Positions 9,217-17,822 of a stretch of 64,000 nt of DNA are shown here, one piece after another. Numbering within the stretch: the first letter of the stretch is position 1; every line of letters begins with the position of its first letter. The stretch is from assembly GCA_022072455.1 (NCBI GenBank), contig JAJVHY010000007.1, forward strand, positions 62,001-126,000. The letters are read 5' to 3'. Position numbers and translations under genes: made by a program. Source of the DNA: Verrucomicrobiia bacterium (GTDB taxonomy: Bacteria; Verrucomicrobiota; Verrucomicrobiia; Palsa-1439). The notes beneath the pieces are model-generated. The model ran no database searches. It saw only the letters and a list, made by a program, of their open reading frames with translations, and had not been told where the DNA came from.

Positions 9217-9432
9217 ATGAGCATCGCTGAGATTCAACGACTGCCACTGAGCGAGAAGCTCCAGATTATGGAGGCCATCTGGGACGACCTGCGTGCTCGC
9301 GCCGAAGAATTACCCGTACCGGATTGGCACAAGAACTTGTTGGACGCGAGGCAGACCGCGGTCGCGGAGGGCCGCGAGAAGGTTTTGGATTGGGATGACG
9401 TGAAGCGGTCGTTACGTCCGCCGCGCCCATGA
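9217..9432 (+). CDS. Antitoxin, addiction-module component family (TIGR02574-like)
   Basis: A 71-residue protein beginning MSIAEIQRLPLSEKLQIMEA, with a following WDDL motif and the tail DWDDVKRSLRPP. This is the pattern of the small putative addiction-module proteins encoded just upstream of RelE/ParE-type toxins. It should bind and neutralise the toxin and may repress its own promoter. It overlaps the toxin frame by ATGA. The partner toxin carries a nonsense codon, so the antitoxin may be a relic or may neutralise toxins encoded elsewhere. Confidence 0.8.
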   Translation: MSIAEIQRLPLSEKLQIMEAIWDDLRARAEELPVPDWHKNLLDARQTAVAEGREKVLDWDDVKRSLRPPRP

Positions 9433-9746
9433 AGCTTCGCATTCTGGCTTCCGCCTAGGCGGACTTGGAGGAAGGCTACCGGTTTTATGAAGCGCAGAAC
9501 GCTGGACTTGGTGACTACTTTATTACTTCAGTTGAAGCCGACATTGAGAGCTTGCGCTTGTATGCCGGCATTCATCCCGTTGTGTACAAAAGCTTCCATC
9601 GGTCGTTATGCCACACCTTCCCGTTTGCAATTTACTATCTGAAGTCTGCCGACATCGCGACCATTTACGCCGTCGTCGATTGTCGACGCGATCCAGCATG
9701 GATTCGCGATCATTTGCAGGAAACCGGTAGGCAACAAGCAAAATGA
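9429..9746 (+). pseudogene. RelE/ParE-like toxin interrupted by an in-frame amber codon
   Basis: From the ATG at 9429 the frame reads MKLRILASA, then TAG at 9456-9458, then continues ADLEEGYRFYEAQNAGLGDY and on to VVDCRRDPAWIRDHL. This is the usual layout of ParE/RelE-family toxins that pair with the upstream antitoxin type. The amber codon replaces what is probably a Glu codon (GAG to TAG) at position 10. A TTG at 9465 could in principle start a 93-residue protein lacking the first beta-strand. The stop codon at 9744-9746 overlaps the larC ATG. Confidence 0.8.
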
Positions 9747-10918
9747 AACTCCTCTATCTCGACTGTTTTGCCGGCATTAGTGGCGACATGTTGCTCGGCG
9801 CGCTACTCGATCTCGGCGTGTCGGAAGACGCGTTGCGGTCAGAACTCGCGAAGCTCAAGTTGCCGGGCTACACAATTTCGACGCGGCGCGTAGTGAAACA
9901 GAATATCGAGGCGACAAAGTTCGATTGCATCGAAGTCACGTCGATTCGTTCGGCCCACCATCGTGGTTATACCGAGATTGCCGGAATGATTACCGATAGC
10001 GGTCTGTCTGCGAAGGCGAAGCGCCGGGCGTTGAACGTATTCAAACGCATCGGCGAAGCGGAGGCGAAGATTCATGGGGTACCGCTGGACTCGATTCACT
10101 TCCATGAAGTCGGCGCAGTGGATTCGATTGTGGATATCGTCGGCACCTGTGTGGCCATTGAGATGTTGGGTGCGGATGAGATTCAGGCTTCGCCGGTACC
10201 TTTAGGCTCGGGGTTTGTCGAGACGGCACACGGACGCTTCCCAGTGCCGGCGCCGGCTACTCTCGAATTGCTCAAGGGGATACCGACGCAGTCGGCCAAC
10301 ATTGCAATGGAGTTGGTGACGCCGACGGGCGCGGCTTTGATGGCTGAGTTTTGTGCGAAGTTTGCACCAATACCGGCAGTGCGGGTTGAGAAGATTGGAT
10401 ACGGCGCGGGCTCACGCGATCTCGATAAGACACCCAATGTTCTTCGGGCGATTCTCGGCCAAGTCACCGGCGCCGAAAACGATGTTGTCGCGATCATCGA
10501 GACGAATATCGATGACATGAACCCGGAACTTTTTGGGGATGTGATGGAGCGGGTGCTGGCGGCCGGGGCGTTGGATGTTTTTTGGACGCCGGTGCAGATG
10601 AAGAAGAATCGGCCGGGCACGCTCGTGACGGTGTTGTGCGAACGCGAGGCGACAGATCGGCTCGTGGAGTTGTTGTTGCGTCAGACGACGAGTTTCGGGG
10701 TGCGCATTCATGAGGCGTACCGCCGAAAATTGACGCGGGCGATCGTCAAAGTGCCGACCCGGTACGGGGAAATTGAGTGTAAAATTGGCCGGCTGAATGC
10801 TATTGTCGTCCAGCGTTCGCCGGAGTTCGAGGCGTGCAAACGCGCGGCAGCGCAGGCAGGCGTGGCCGTTCGTGAAGTGTATAACGAAGCCGCCCGCGCG
10901 GCAGGAGATATCCAATGA
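9743..10918 (+). CDS. larC: LarC, nickel insertion enzyme for the nickel-pincer cofactor
   Basis: LarC inserts nickel into the bis-thiocarboxylic mononucleotide, the last step of nickel-pincer cofactor synthesis, using CTP. The protein is a single 391-residue chain, not the two-frame larC1/larC2 arrangement of Lactobacillus. It has the N-terminal [15 protein letters not shown] motif, [16 protein letters not shown] near residue 115 and the C-terminal [13 protein letters not shown] and VQMKKNRPG motifs. Its start overlaps the stop of the broken toxin, and a duplicate of its first bases lies at 9097. It overlaps the next gene by ATGA. Confidence 0.95.
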   Translation: MKLLYLDCFAGISGDMLLGALLDLGVSEDALRSELAKLKLPGYTISTRRVVKQNIEATKFDCIEVTSIRSAHHRGYTEIAGMITDSGLSAKAKRRALNVFKRIGEAEAKIHGVPLDSIHFHEVGAVDSIVDIVGTCVAIEMLGADEIQASPVPLGSGFVETAHGRFPVPAPATLELLKGIPTQSANIAMELVTPTGAALMAEFCAKFAPIPAVRVEKIGYGAGSRDLDKTPNVLRAILGQVTGAENDVVAIIETNIDDMNPELFGDVMERVLAAGALDVFWTPVQMKKNRPGTLVTVLCEREATDRLVELLLRQTTSFGVRIHEAYRRKLTRAIVKVPTRYGEIECKIGRLNAIVVQRSPEFEACKRAAAQAGVAVREVYNEAARAAGDIQ

Positions 10919-11088
10919 TTGACAAGGAATTGATGGAAATTCTGTGTTGCCCGGCCTGCAAAGGCGACCTCAAAGAGGAAGGCGACAAGCTCATCTGTCA
11001 GAACCCGCAATGCAGGTTGCGCTACCCCGTGCGCGACGGCATCCCGGTGATGCTAATTGATGAGGCTGAGAAGCCCGCCGGCAAATGA
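10915..11088 (+). CDS. Trm112-like zinc-ribbon protein
   Basis: A 57-residue protein, [19 protein letters not shown] followed by a second cysteine pair region (LICQNP.. C) and [16 protein letters not shown]. This is the small bacterial Trm112 family (YcaR-like), whose eukaryotic relatives activate methyltransferases; the bacterial partner is not established. The start overlaps the larC stop and the end overlaps the next ATG, both as ATGA, so it belongs to the lar-GT2 transcription unit. Confidence 0.85.
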   Translation: MIDKELMEILCCPACKGDLKEEGDKLICQNPQCRLRYPVRDGIPVMLIDEAEKPAGK

Positions 11089-11807
11089 ACTCGCCGACGC
11101 TGTCGGTCGTCATTCCCGCTTGGAACGAGGAAAAGACCGTCGGCCGCGCCATTCAATCGCTGCAACGCGCCGCGGCATTTTACCGCCAGGAACGCAACGC
11201 GATTGCCGAAATCATCGTCGTTGATAACAACAGCCAAGATCGCACGGGCGTGATTGCCCGGCAGCACGGTGCGCAGGTTGTTTTCGAACCCGTCAACAAC
11301 ATCGGCAAGGCCCGCAATGCCGGCGTCAAGGCGGCGGCCGGAAAATATATCGCCTTTTGCGACGCGGATAATGAGGTCACCGAAAACTTGCTCGTGCTCA
11401 TTCACGATCATCTCGAAGACCCGCAGGTTGGCGGGGGCGGCACCTGGATCGAGCCGGCAACCCGCAATCTGAAGATCAACTTCTTTTTCTTTTGTTGGGG
11501 AATCTACGTGCGCTGCAGCGGGGTGGGCGTCGGCATGATGCATTGCCGGAAGGCGGATTTTGAATCATTCGGCGGGTTCGACGAAACAATTTTCGCGGCC
11601 GAGGATGTGCAGTTGGCCTACGACTTGAAGAAGATTGGGAAGTTCCGGCTCATTCGCAACGGCTGGATCATCACTTCCACCCGCAAGATTGACCAAACGC
11701 CGTTGTTCACGATGCTGGCGAAACTGATTGGCTTCGGATTCGGGCTGCAAAAGAAAATCCGCAGCAAAGAGTACTGCGAACACTGGTACGACAAAGCGGC
11801 GCGCTAG
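11085..11807 (+). CDS. Family 2 glycosyltransferase
   Basis: A 240-residue GT-A fold glycosyltransferase. It begins [14 protein letters not shown], has the nucleotide-sugar region [12 protein letters not shown], the metal-binding segment [10 protein letters not shown] near residue 90 and an acceptor-site-like [12 protein letters not shown] hydrophobic stretch ([20 protein letters not shown], about residues 127-146) may dip into the membrane. Such enzymes add sugars to lipids or envelope polymers; the substrate cannot be told. It is translationally coupled to the Trm112-like gene and converges with the PGPGW gene, overlapping it by four bases. Confidence 0.85.
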   Translation: MNSPTLSVVIPAWNEEKTVGRAIQSLQRAAAFYRQERNAIAEIIVVDNNSQDRTGVIARQHGAQVVFEPVNNIGKARNAGVKAAAGKYIAFCDADNEVTENLLVLIHDHLEDPQVGGGGTWIEPATRNLKINFFFFCWGIYVRCSGVGVGMMHCRKADFESFGGFDETIFAAEDVQLAYDLKKIGKFRLIRNGWIITSTRKIDQTPLFTMLAKLIGFGFGLQKKIRSKEYCEHWYDKAAR

Positions 11808-12061
11808 CTTTTTGGTTTGTCGTCAGCCGGCACAGGTTTGTTCCGCGCCTTGTTCAGGAGTTGCAGGGCGCGATCTTTGAATTTGGTCTTCAACTTGTGG
11901 GCCCAAACAAAGTCCACTGCCAAAATGCTCAAGCCGGCAAAAACCACCAGAAAGCCCGGTCCCGGCACTCCGGGCAGCATCAGGAACACTCCGGCCATAA
12001 TCACCACGATGCCTCCGGAAATCCGGATCACTCGTTTCCCATGCTGAATAAACCAGTCCAT
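11804..12061 (-). CDS. Small membrane protein of the PGPGW family
   Basis: An 85-residue protein with a hydrophobic core (ISGGIVVIMAGVFLMLPGVP) followed by GPGFLVVFAGLSILAVDFVWA and a basic tail. The LPGVPGPGFLVV motif is the hallmark of the PGPGW putative transmembrane family, here with F in place of W. The function is unknown. Its stop codon overlaps that of the convergent glycosyltransferase gene (shared GCTAGC). Confidence 0.8.
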   Translation of the reverse strand: MDWFIQHGKRVIRISGGIVVIMAGVFLMLPGVPGPGFLVVFAGLSILAVDFVWAHKLKTKFKDRALQLLNKARNKPVPADDKPKS

Positions 12062-12170
12062 TGTTGTCGTTTGCTGGACAGCGCTGCCGGCGGCAGCTTA
12101 AACATGGCATGGTTGTTTGCCAACACATTCTGGGTAGTTGCGCTGTTTTGTCACCACTGGCGGAAGCGAT

Positions 12171-12199
12171 TTGACACCACTCCCCTTGACCAGTAGCAT
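12171..12199 (+). promoter_or_regulatory. Candidate sigma-70 promoter of sodA
   Basis: TTGACA at 12171-12176, a 17-base spacer and TAGCAT at 12194-12199 form a good -35/-10 pair about 50 bases before the sodA ATG. It is the only strong match I noticed in the 189-base gap between the PGPGW gene and sodA. Confidence 0.45.
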
Positions 12200-12250
12200 G
12201 TCCCGCACTGGCCCGTAGTTTTCACGAAACCAAACACATAAGGACACAAC

Positions 12251-12859
12251 ATGGCTCACACATTACCGGCATTACCGTACGCATTCGACGCGCTCGAACC
12301 GCACATTGACGCGCGCACGATGGAAATCCATCACGGCAAACACCACAACGCCTACGTCACCAACCTCAACGCCGCGCTCGACAAAGCCCCCGAGTTGCAC
12401 GCCAAGTCACTCGAAGACCTGCTCCGCGGCATCAACTCCGTTCCCGAAGCGATTCGCGGTGCCGTCCGCAACAATGGCGGCGGTCACCACAACCACAGCC
12501 TCTTCTGGACGATCATGAAGAAGGGCGGCGGCGGTGAACCGACCGGCGCACTCGGCGACGCAATCAAAGCCACGTTCGGCGATTTCGCCAAATTCAAGGA
12601 ACTCGTCACCAACAACGGCATGACCCGGTTCGGCAGCGGCTGGAGCTGGCTCGTCGTCAGTAAAGGCGCGCTCAAAGCCTACTCGACCGCCAACCAAGAC
12701 AGCCCGCTCGAACAAGGCGATGTGCCGATTCTCGGCGTGGACGTCTGGGAACACGCGTATTACTTGAAGTACCAGAACCTCCGCAAAAACTACCTCGACG
12801 CCTGGTGGAATGTGGTGGATTGGAACGCAGTCGCCGCGCGGTTTGCGAAAGCGAAGTAA
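12251..12859 (+). CDS. sodA: Superoxide dismutase, Mn type
   Basis: Converts superoxide to hydrogen peroxide and oxygen. The 202-residue protein has all four metal ligands: His27, His82 (in [11 protein letters not shown]), Asp164 and His168 (in [13 protein letters not shown]). GGG at 76-78 and Q149 in STANQDSPL are the residues usual in manganese rather than iron enzymes, although metal choice cannot be proved from sequence. There is no signal peptide, so it should be cytoplasmic. AAGGA lies just upstream of the ATG. It appears to be a single-gene unit with its own promoter and a strong terminator. Confidence 0.95.
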   Translation: MAHTLPALPYAFDALEPHIDARTMEIHHGKHHNAYVTNLNAALDKAPELHAKSLEDLLRGINSVPEAIRGAVRNNGGGHHNHSLFWTIMKKGGGGEPTGALGDAIKATFGDFAKFKELVTNNGMTRFGSGWSWLVVSKGALKAYSTANQDSPLEQGDVPILGVDVWEHAYYLKYQNLRKNYLDAWWNVVDWNAVAARFAKAK

Positions 12860-12877
12860 TCAAGCATTGTCAACTCA

Positions 12878-12910
12878 CAGGGGCACGGGCTACCGTGCCC
12901 CTGTTTGTTT
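12878..12910 (+). terminator. Rho-independent terminator after sodA
   Basis: A perfect 11-base-pair stem (CAGGGGCACGG with CCGTGCCCCTG, loop GCTA) is followed by TTTGTTT. It ends where trmL begins, so trmL is either expressed by read-through or from a promoter inside sodA. Confidence 0.8.
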
Positions 12911-13357
12911 ATGAACGTCGTCCTCGTTGAACCCGAAATCCCCCCGAATACCGGCAACGTCGCCCGCCTCTGCGCCGCGACCAATTCGACGCTTCACCTC
13001 ATCGGCCCCCTTGGTTTCCGTCTCGACGACCGGCAACTCAAACGCGCCGGTATGGATTACTGGGAACACGTCACCTGGAAATACTGGAAATCGTGGGATG
13101 AATTTCGGCCGGCCACAGCGCAATTTTGGCTCGTCGAGAACAAGACCGACCGGCTCTACACTGCCGTAACCTACCGGCCGGATGATTATTTGGTGTTCGG
13201 TCGGGAAACCGCTGGGTTGCCGGCGAAGCTGTTGGAGGAACACCGGGACTCCGTGATCGCCATCCCGCAATACAACCCGGCCGTCCGCAGTCTGAATCTC
13301 GCCAACTGTGTCGCGATCGTCCTCTACGAAGCGCTTCGGCAAGTTAAGGGCTTCTGA
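12911..13357 (+). CDS. trmL: tRNA (cytidine(34)-2'-O)-methyltransferase TrmL
   Basis: SPOUT-class methyltransferase that methylates the wobble ribose of tRNA-Leu isoacceptors. The 148-residue length fits TrmL (YibK). Motif 1 is EIPPNTGNVARLCAA; the knot motifs VFGRETAGLP and IPQYNPAVRSLNLANCVAIV form the S-adenosylmethionine site. The ATG at 12911 is chosen over a TTG two codons upstream. The last 14 bases overlap the convergent AsmA-like gene. Confidence 0.93.
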   Translation: MNVVLVEPEIPPNTGNVARLCAATNSTLHLIGPLGFRLDDRQLKRAGMDYWEHVTWKYWKSWDEFRPATAQFWLVENKTDRLYTAVTYRPDDYLVFGRETAGLPAKLLEEHRDSVIAIPQYNPAVRSLNLANCVAIVLYEALRQVKGF

Positions 13358-13856
13358 ACAGCCCGCGCATCGCCTCGAAGTCCTGCACATTATTAAACGT
13401 CGCCTGCAGCTTGCCGGACAACGTCTGCTCGTCGTACACCACGGTGCCATCCAGTTTCAAATGCACCACATCCACCCGCACCGACCGACCGGCTGACCCA
13501 CCCGCACCGGCACGCTGCCGGCCCGACTTGTTTTGCGGAACGATCGCGAGTTGCCGGATCTCGCAGGTGATTTCGTGAACATGCAATTCTCGGCGCAGGA
13601 GCGACAGCGGTTCATACTCCACCCGCACCACCGGAACGTCAGCCGTGATCAGCGCCCCAGCCGCGGCGTAATTTGTGCAGACAAGTTCCCGGACTTCAAA
13701 CCGGCCCCGCGTCAAACCGAGACTGGCCGTCTGCACCTCCGCCGTCAACCCGGTCAACCGCCGCAAACAAAGCCGGGCCAATGGCTCGCGACCGGTAAAG
13801 ACTGCCGCTACGACCAAATTCATCGCCACAACAATCCAAATACCGGCGCGTTTCAC
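13344..13856 (-). CDS. AsmA-like single-span membrane protein, function unknown
   Basis: A 170-residue protein with an N-terminal membrane segment (GIWIVVAMNLVVAAVFTG) and a soluble part in which SLGLTRGRFEVRELVCTN and SLLRRELHVHEITCE resemble the repeating beta-strand pattern at the N-terminus of AsmA/DUF748-type proteins, which span the periplasm in lipid transport. It is far shorter than those proteins, so this is only a fold-level suggestion. Start is GTG at 13856. It is divergent from nfo and converges on trmL with a 14-base overlap. Confidence 0.55.
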   Translation of the reverse strand: MKRAGIWIVVAMNLVVAAVFTGREPLARLCLRRLTGLTAEVQTASLGLTRGRFEVRELVCTNYAAAGALITADVPVVRVEYEPLSLLRRELHVHEITCEIRQLAIVPQNKSGRQRAGAGGSAGRSVRVDVVHLKLDGTVVYDEQTLSGKLQATFNNVQDFEAMRGLFRSP

Positions 13857-13894
13857 GCGTTGCTTTTAGCCGCGCGCCCCGGCAGAATCAAGCT

Positions 13895-14728
13895 GTGCCC
13901 AAACTCGGTTCCCACATGTCCATTGCCGGCGGCGTGGATCGCGCCATCGAACGCGGCGCGTCCATCGGCTGCACCGCCATTCAGATTTTCCTGAAGAATA
14001 ATTTCCAATGGACCGGCCGCCCCTACACACCGGAGGAAATCACACGCTTCCACGCCGCCGTCAAAAAGACCGGCATCGCGGTCTTCGCCCACAGTGGCTA
14101 CCTCATCAACCCCTGTGCGCCGAACCCAAAACTCCGGGAACGCTCTCTCGCGGCGATCATTGACGAGATTGAACGGGCTACCGTACTGGGTGTCCCATTC
14201 ATCGTCATGCACCCCGGAGCCCATCTCGGTGCCGGCGAGTCCCCCGGCCTCCGACTCGTCGCCAAAACTCTCGACACCGCCTTTCGCGCCACCAAACGCA
14301 GTCCGGTCCGGATCGCGTTGGAGACCACTGCCGGTCAAGGCACGTGTCTCGGCCACCGCTTTGAACACCTGGCCGAAATCATCGCGCACAGCCAATTCCC
14401 CGACCGGCTCGCTGTTTGCGTGGATACTTGCCACATCTTCGCGGCCGGCTACGACATTCGCACGCCGGCCGGCTACAAGTCTGTTGCCAAACAACTCGCC
14501 GCCTTACCGGTCGTCGCGTTTCATCTCAACGACTCAAAAAAACCGCTCGGCTCTCGCGTCGACCGGCATGATCACATCGGGAAGGGTTATCTTGGCTTGG
14601 CCGCCTTTCGACACGTCCTTCGCGACCGGCGCTGGCGGAATCTGCCGATGTCGCTCGAAACCCCCAAAAGCGCCGACTTGCACGAGGATGTCGCCAATCT
14701 GCGTGCGTTGACAAACTGCCTGATTTAG
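13895..14728 (+). CDS. nfo: Endonuclease IV, AP endonuclease
   Basis: Cuts DNA 5' of abasic sites in base-excision repair using a trinuclear zinc centre in a TIM barrel. The 277-residue length is typical. Ligand motifs are in order: GSHMSIAGG, FAHSGYLIN, MHPGAH, ALETTAGQGT, CVDTCHIFAAGYD, AFHLNDSK, RHDHIGKGYLG and LETPK. The start is GTG at 13895, giving MPKLGSHMS as in homologues. Divergent from the AsmA-like gene. Confidence 0.95.
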   Translation: MPKLGSHMSIAGGVDRAIERGASIGCTAIQIFLKNNFQWTGRPYTPEEITRFHAAVKKTGIAVFAHSGYLINPCAPNPKLRERSLAAIIDEIERATVLGVPFIVMHPGAHLGAGESPGLRLVAKTLDTAFRATKRSPVRIALETTAGQGTCLGHRFEHLAEIIAHSQFPDRLAVCVDTCHIFAAGYDIRTPAGYKSVAKQLAALPVVAFHLNDSKKPLGSRVDRHDHIGKGYLGLAAFRHVLRDRRWRNLPMSLETPKSADLHEDVANLRALTNCLI

Positions 14729-14744
14729 CTAGGCTGAACTCGCA

Positions 14745-15683
14745 ATGGTCGCACCCCTTGAACAGCAAACTTTGACCGCACGGATGCGCGAACTGAAGCA
14801 GCTCCGCAACGCCGTGATTCTCGCGCACAATTATCAGACCGGCGATCTGCAAGACGTGGCCGATTTCGTCGGCGATTCGCTCGGCCTCGCCTACAAAGCA
14901 CGCGACACCGAAGCTGATGTGATTCTCTTTTGCGGCGTGCACTTCATGGCCGAGACCGCCAAAATCGTGAATCCAACCAAAACCGTGCTCTTGCCGAGTC
15001 TCGAAGCCGGTTGTTCGCTCGCTGATTCGTGCGATGCCGCCGCGCTCGCCAAATGGCGCGCGGAAAATCCCGACGCCGTTGTCGTCGCCTACATCAACTG
15101 CACTGCTGCCGTCAAAGCGCAGACCGACATCATCTGCACCTCCGGCAACGCCGTCAAAGTCGTCAACTCGATCCCCAAAGACAAACGCATCCTGTTTGTC
15201 CCCGACCAGAACCTCGGGCAATGGGTGATGAGCCAGACCGGCCGCGAACTCATCCTCTGGCCCGGCGCATGCCATGTCCATGTGCTCTTTACACACAAAG
15301 CCATCTTCCAGCTCAAGCAACAGCACCCGAACGCCAAAATCGTCGCGCACCCTGAGTGCGTGCCCGCCGTGCGGATGCTGGCCGACGAAGTATGTTCGAC
15401 GGAAAAAATGGTCAACTACTGCCGCACCTCGTCGGCCACCGAGTTCATCATCGTCACCGAAGCCGGCATGTTGCATCGCCTCCATAAAGAAGTCCCCGGC
15501 AAGAGATTCATTGCCGGCCCGACGGACACCTGCAATTGCAACGAATGTCCGTTCATGAAAATGAATACCCTCGAAAACGCCGTCGCGGCCTTGGAAAATT
15601 TGTCACCCGAAATCACCCTCGACGAAACCATCCGCCGGCAAGCGCTCATCCCCATCGAACGCATGTTGGCCATCGGCCGGTAA
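14745..15683 (+). CDS. nadA: Quinolinate synthase A
   Basis: Condenses iminoaspartate with dihydroxyacetone phosphate to quinolinate in NAD synthesis. It needs a [4Fe-4S] cluster held by three cysteines; candidates are in NCTAAVK, the region HPECVPAVRM and TDTCNCNECPFMKMNTL. Length is 312 residues, with the N-terminal AHNYQTGDLQDVADFVGDS and the pseudo-repeat CGVHFMAETAK expected of NadA. nadB and nadC are not in the window. It lies 16 bases after nfo and 3 bases before the thioredoxin gene. Confidence 0.95.
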   Translation: MVAPLEQQTLTARMRELKQLRNAVILAHNYQTGDLQDVADFVGDSLGLAYKARDTEADVILFCGVHFMAETAKIVNPTKTVLLPSLEAGCSLADSCDAAALAKWRAENPDAVVVAYINCTAAVKAQTDIICTSGNAVKVVNSIPKDKRILFVPDQNLGQWVMSQTGRELILWPGACHVHVLFTHKAIFQLKQQHPNAKIVAHPECVPAVRMLADEVCSTEKMVNYCRTSSATEFIIVTEAGMLHRLHKEVPGKRFIAGPTDTCNCNECPFMKMNTLENAVAALENLSPEITLDETIRRQALIPIERMLAIGR

Positions 15684-15686
15684 CCC

Positions 15687-16724
15687 ATGAAAACGATCCT
15701 TATTGCCCTCCTGCTCGCCACCACCCTCGTCCACGCCGACAACACCCTGGAGGCCGATGCGCTCTGGCAAAAACTCCAACAAATGGAACGGCAAGGACCG
15801 ACCAACACCAGCGGCGACCGCAAAGCCGACATTCTGAAATTCCTCACCGAAGTCGAAGCCGTCTGCAATCAGTTCATCCGCGACTTTCCCAACGACCCGC
15901 GCCTCTGGGAAGCCAAGAGCGACCGACTGCACATTCTCGCCGCTCGCAGCGAAGTCGCCGAAGCAGCACTCGATTGGAAATCATTTCAAGCCAGCGTCCA
16001 GGAAATCCTGACCGCGTCCGGCGCCAGCAAGCCGGTCAAAAGCCAGACCAGTCTCCTCGCCCTCCAAGTTCAAGGCAAAGACGCCATGGATCACCCGCAC
16101 GCCGACAAAGTCATCGCCTTCGAAAAAGCGGCTGCCGACTTTGCCGCCACCTACCCGAACGACCCCGCCACCCGGCAACTCCCCTTCCTGCGCCTTGACG
16201 TCTACGAGAAGAACGATCCCACGAAAGCCAGCGCGTTGCTCAAAGAATTGGCGGCCGACAAAAGTTCGGCTGTCGCGATGGAAGCCAAACGCCGACTCAA
16301 AGCGCGCGAACTCAAGACGCGCCCTCTGGACCTCAAGTTTACCACCGTCGACGGCAAAGAATTCGATCTCGCCCAACTCCGTGGCAAAGTTGTGCTCGTT
16401 GATTTCTGGGCGACGTGGTGTGGCCCGTGCCGGGTCGAAATGCCCCACGTCGTCGCCACCTACAAAAAGCTCAACCCCAAAGGCTTTGAAATCGTCGGCA
16501 TCTCCCTCGACTCCCAGAAAGACCGGTTGCTCGACTACACCAAGTCCAACGAAATGACTTGGCCGCAATACTTCGACGGCAAAGGTTGGGGTAATGAAAT
16601 CAGCACCGGCTTTGGCGTGACCGGCATACCGACGATGTGGTTGGTTGACAAAAAAGGCTTCGTCCGCAACACCGAAGCCCGCGCCAATCTCGAAGCCGAA
16701 ATCAGCAAACTGCTCGCGGAATAG
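15687..16724 (+). CDS. Exported TlpA-like thioredoxin-fold protein
   Basis: A 345-residue protein with a signal peptide (MKTILIALLLATTLVHA) and a helical, tetratricopeptide-like region (about 20-215). The C-terminal part (about 218-345) is an AhpC/TSA-type thioredoxin domain with the redox motif WCGPC in VDFWATWCGPCRVEMP and the cis-proline loop VTGIPTMWLVD. It probably acts on protein disulfides in the periplasm. Ends one base before the convergent amrS gene. Confidence 0.85.
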   Translation: MKTILIALLLATTLVHADNTLEADALWQKLQQMERQGPTNTSGDRKADILKFLTEVEAVCNQFIRDFPNDPRLWEAKSDRLHILAARSEVAEAALDWKSFQASVQEILTASGASKPVKSQTSLLALQVQGKDAMDHPHADKVIAFEKAAADFAATYPNDPATRQLPFLRLDVYEKNDPTKASALLKELAADKSSAVAMEAKRRLKARELKTRPLDLKFTTVDGKEFDLAQLRGKVVLVDFWATWCGPCRVEMPHVVATYKKLNPKGFEIVGISLDSQKDRLLDYTKSNEMTWPQYFDGKGWGNEISTGFGVTGIPTMWLVDKKGFVRNTEARANLEAEISKLLAE

Positions 16725-17774
16725 TCACCGCCACCGCCCCGCAATCGGCGTCGCGCACCGCGGACAATTCCCGGCATCTGACACCCGCATAGTGCGCACG
16801 GTGAAACCGGTCCGTTCCACCAACAACGCGCCGCAACTTGGGCACCGCGTGTTCTCCCAATCGCCAACCCGCCCCGGCAAGTTACCGGCGTAGCAATACC
16901 ACAACCCAGCTTCCTTCCCGATTTCACAAGCCTCCATTAGTTTGCTGACCGGCGTGCTCGCATACTCCTGCATTTTGTAATCCGGATGAAACGCCGTGCA
17001 ATGCCACGGAATCTCCGGCGAAATACCGGCGATAAAATTTGCAATGTCGCGCAACTCTGCCGGGCTGTCATTAAACCCCGGCACGATCAATGTCACAATC
17101 TCCACCCAAAATCCCCGCCGCCACAAACCGGCAATCGTCTGCAACACATTGTCCAGCTTCCCGCCCAGTTGCCGGTAATTCCGGTCATTAAAACTCTTGA
17201 GGTCAACCTTGTAGAAATCCACCCACGGCCGCAGGTAATCGAGCACTTCCTCCGTCCCATTTCCATTTGAGACGAACGCTGTCTTCAACCCCTGCCGGCG
17301 GGCCTCGCGGAACACCGCCACCGCCCACTCACTTGTGATCAACGGCTCGTTGTAAGTACTCGTGACCGTCCGCGCCCCCCCTGCCACTGCCAACTCACAC
17401 AACTCCGCCGGACTCATTTCCGTCGTCGGGGCGATACTGGCCGGATCGCGGAGCGTCTGCGAAGTCAACCAGTTCTGACAGTAGCCACAATGCAAATCGC
17501 ATCCCAACATCCCAAAACTCAGCGCCACCGACCCCGGCAAAACATGAAAGAAGGGTTTCTTCTCAATCGGATCGCATTGAATCCCGCCGAAGTAACCATG
17601 CGGGACGAACAGCGTCCCACCGCGATTAAACCGCACCCGGCAAATCCCGTCGTGCCCATCGAGAATCAAACACCGGTGCCCACACGCATAACACCGCACC
17701 CGTTGATCCGGTAACCGTTCATACAGCACCCCGGCCTTCGTCAACCGTCCCAACCTTTGGGCGAGTGTCTCCAT
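16725..17774 (-). CDS. amrS: AmmeMemoRadiSam-system radical SAM enzyme
   Basis: Radical S-adenosylmethionine protein of the AmrS (PflA-like) family; its reaction is unknown. The cluster motif CDLHCGYC is in LGCDLHCGYCQNW, and TSTYNEPLI and FVSNGNGT are family signatures. Extra cysteine pairs flank the core: CYACGHRC near the N-terminus and CPSCG and CPRC near the C-terminus, probably zinc- or iron-binding. The companion Memo-like and AMMECR1 proteins are not in this window. ATG at 17774 is chosen; two GTG codons directly upstream (17777 and 17780) are alternatives. Confidence 0.88.
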   Translation of the reverse strand: METLAQRLGRLTKAGVLYERLPDQRVRCYACGHRCLILDGHDGICRVRFNRGGTLFVPHGYFGGIQCDPIEKKPFFHVLPGSVALSFGMLGCDLHCGYCQNWLTSQTLRDPASIAPTTEMSPAELCELAVAGGARTVTSTYNEPLITSEWAVAVFREARRQGLKTAFVSNGNGTEEVLDYLRPWVDFYKVDLKSFNDRNYRQLGGKLDNVLQTIAGLWRRGFWVEIVTLIVPGFNDSPAELRDIANFIAGISPEIPWHCTAFHPDYKMQEYASTPVSKLMEACEIGKEAGLWYCYAGNLPGRVGDWENTRCPSCGALLVERTGFTVRTMRVSDAGNCPRCATPIAGRWR

Positions 17775-17822
17775 CACCACCGGAAACTACCACGCGACCG
17801 CAGCCCTGTCGCCCCCGGCTGC

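Noticed and set aside
12878-12910. Hairpin after sodA as a member of the REP family
   Set aside because: It has a T-run and no GTAG foot; it behaves as an ordinary intrinsic terminator.
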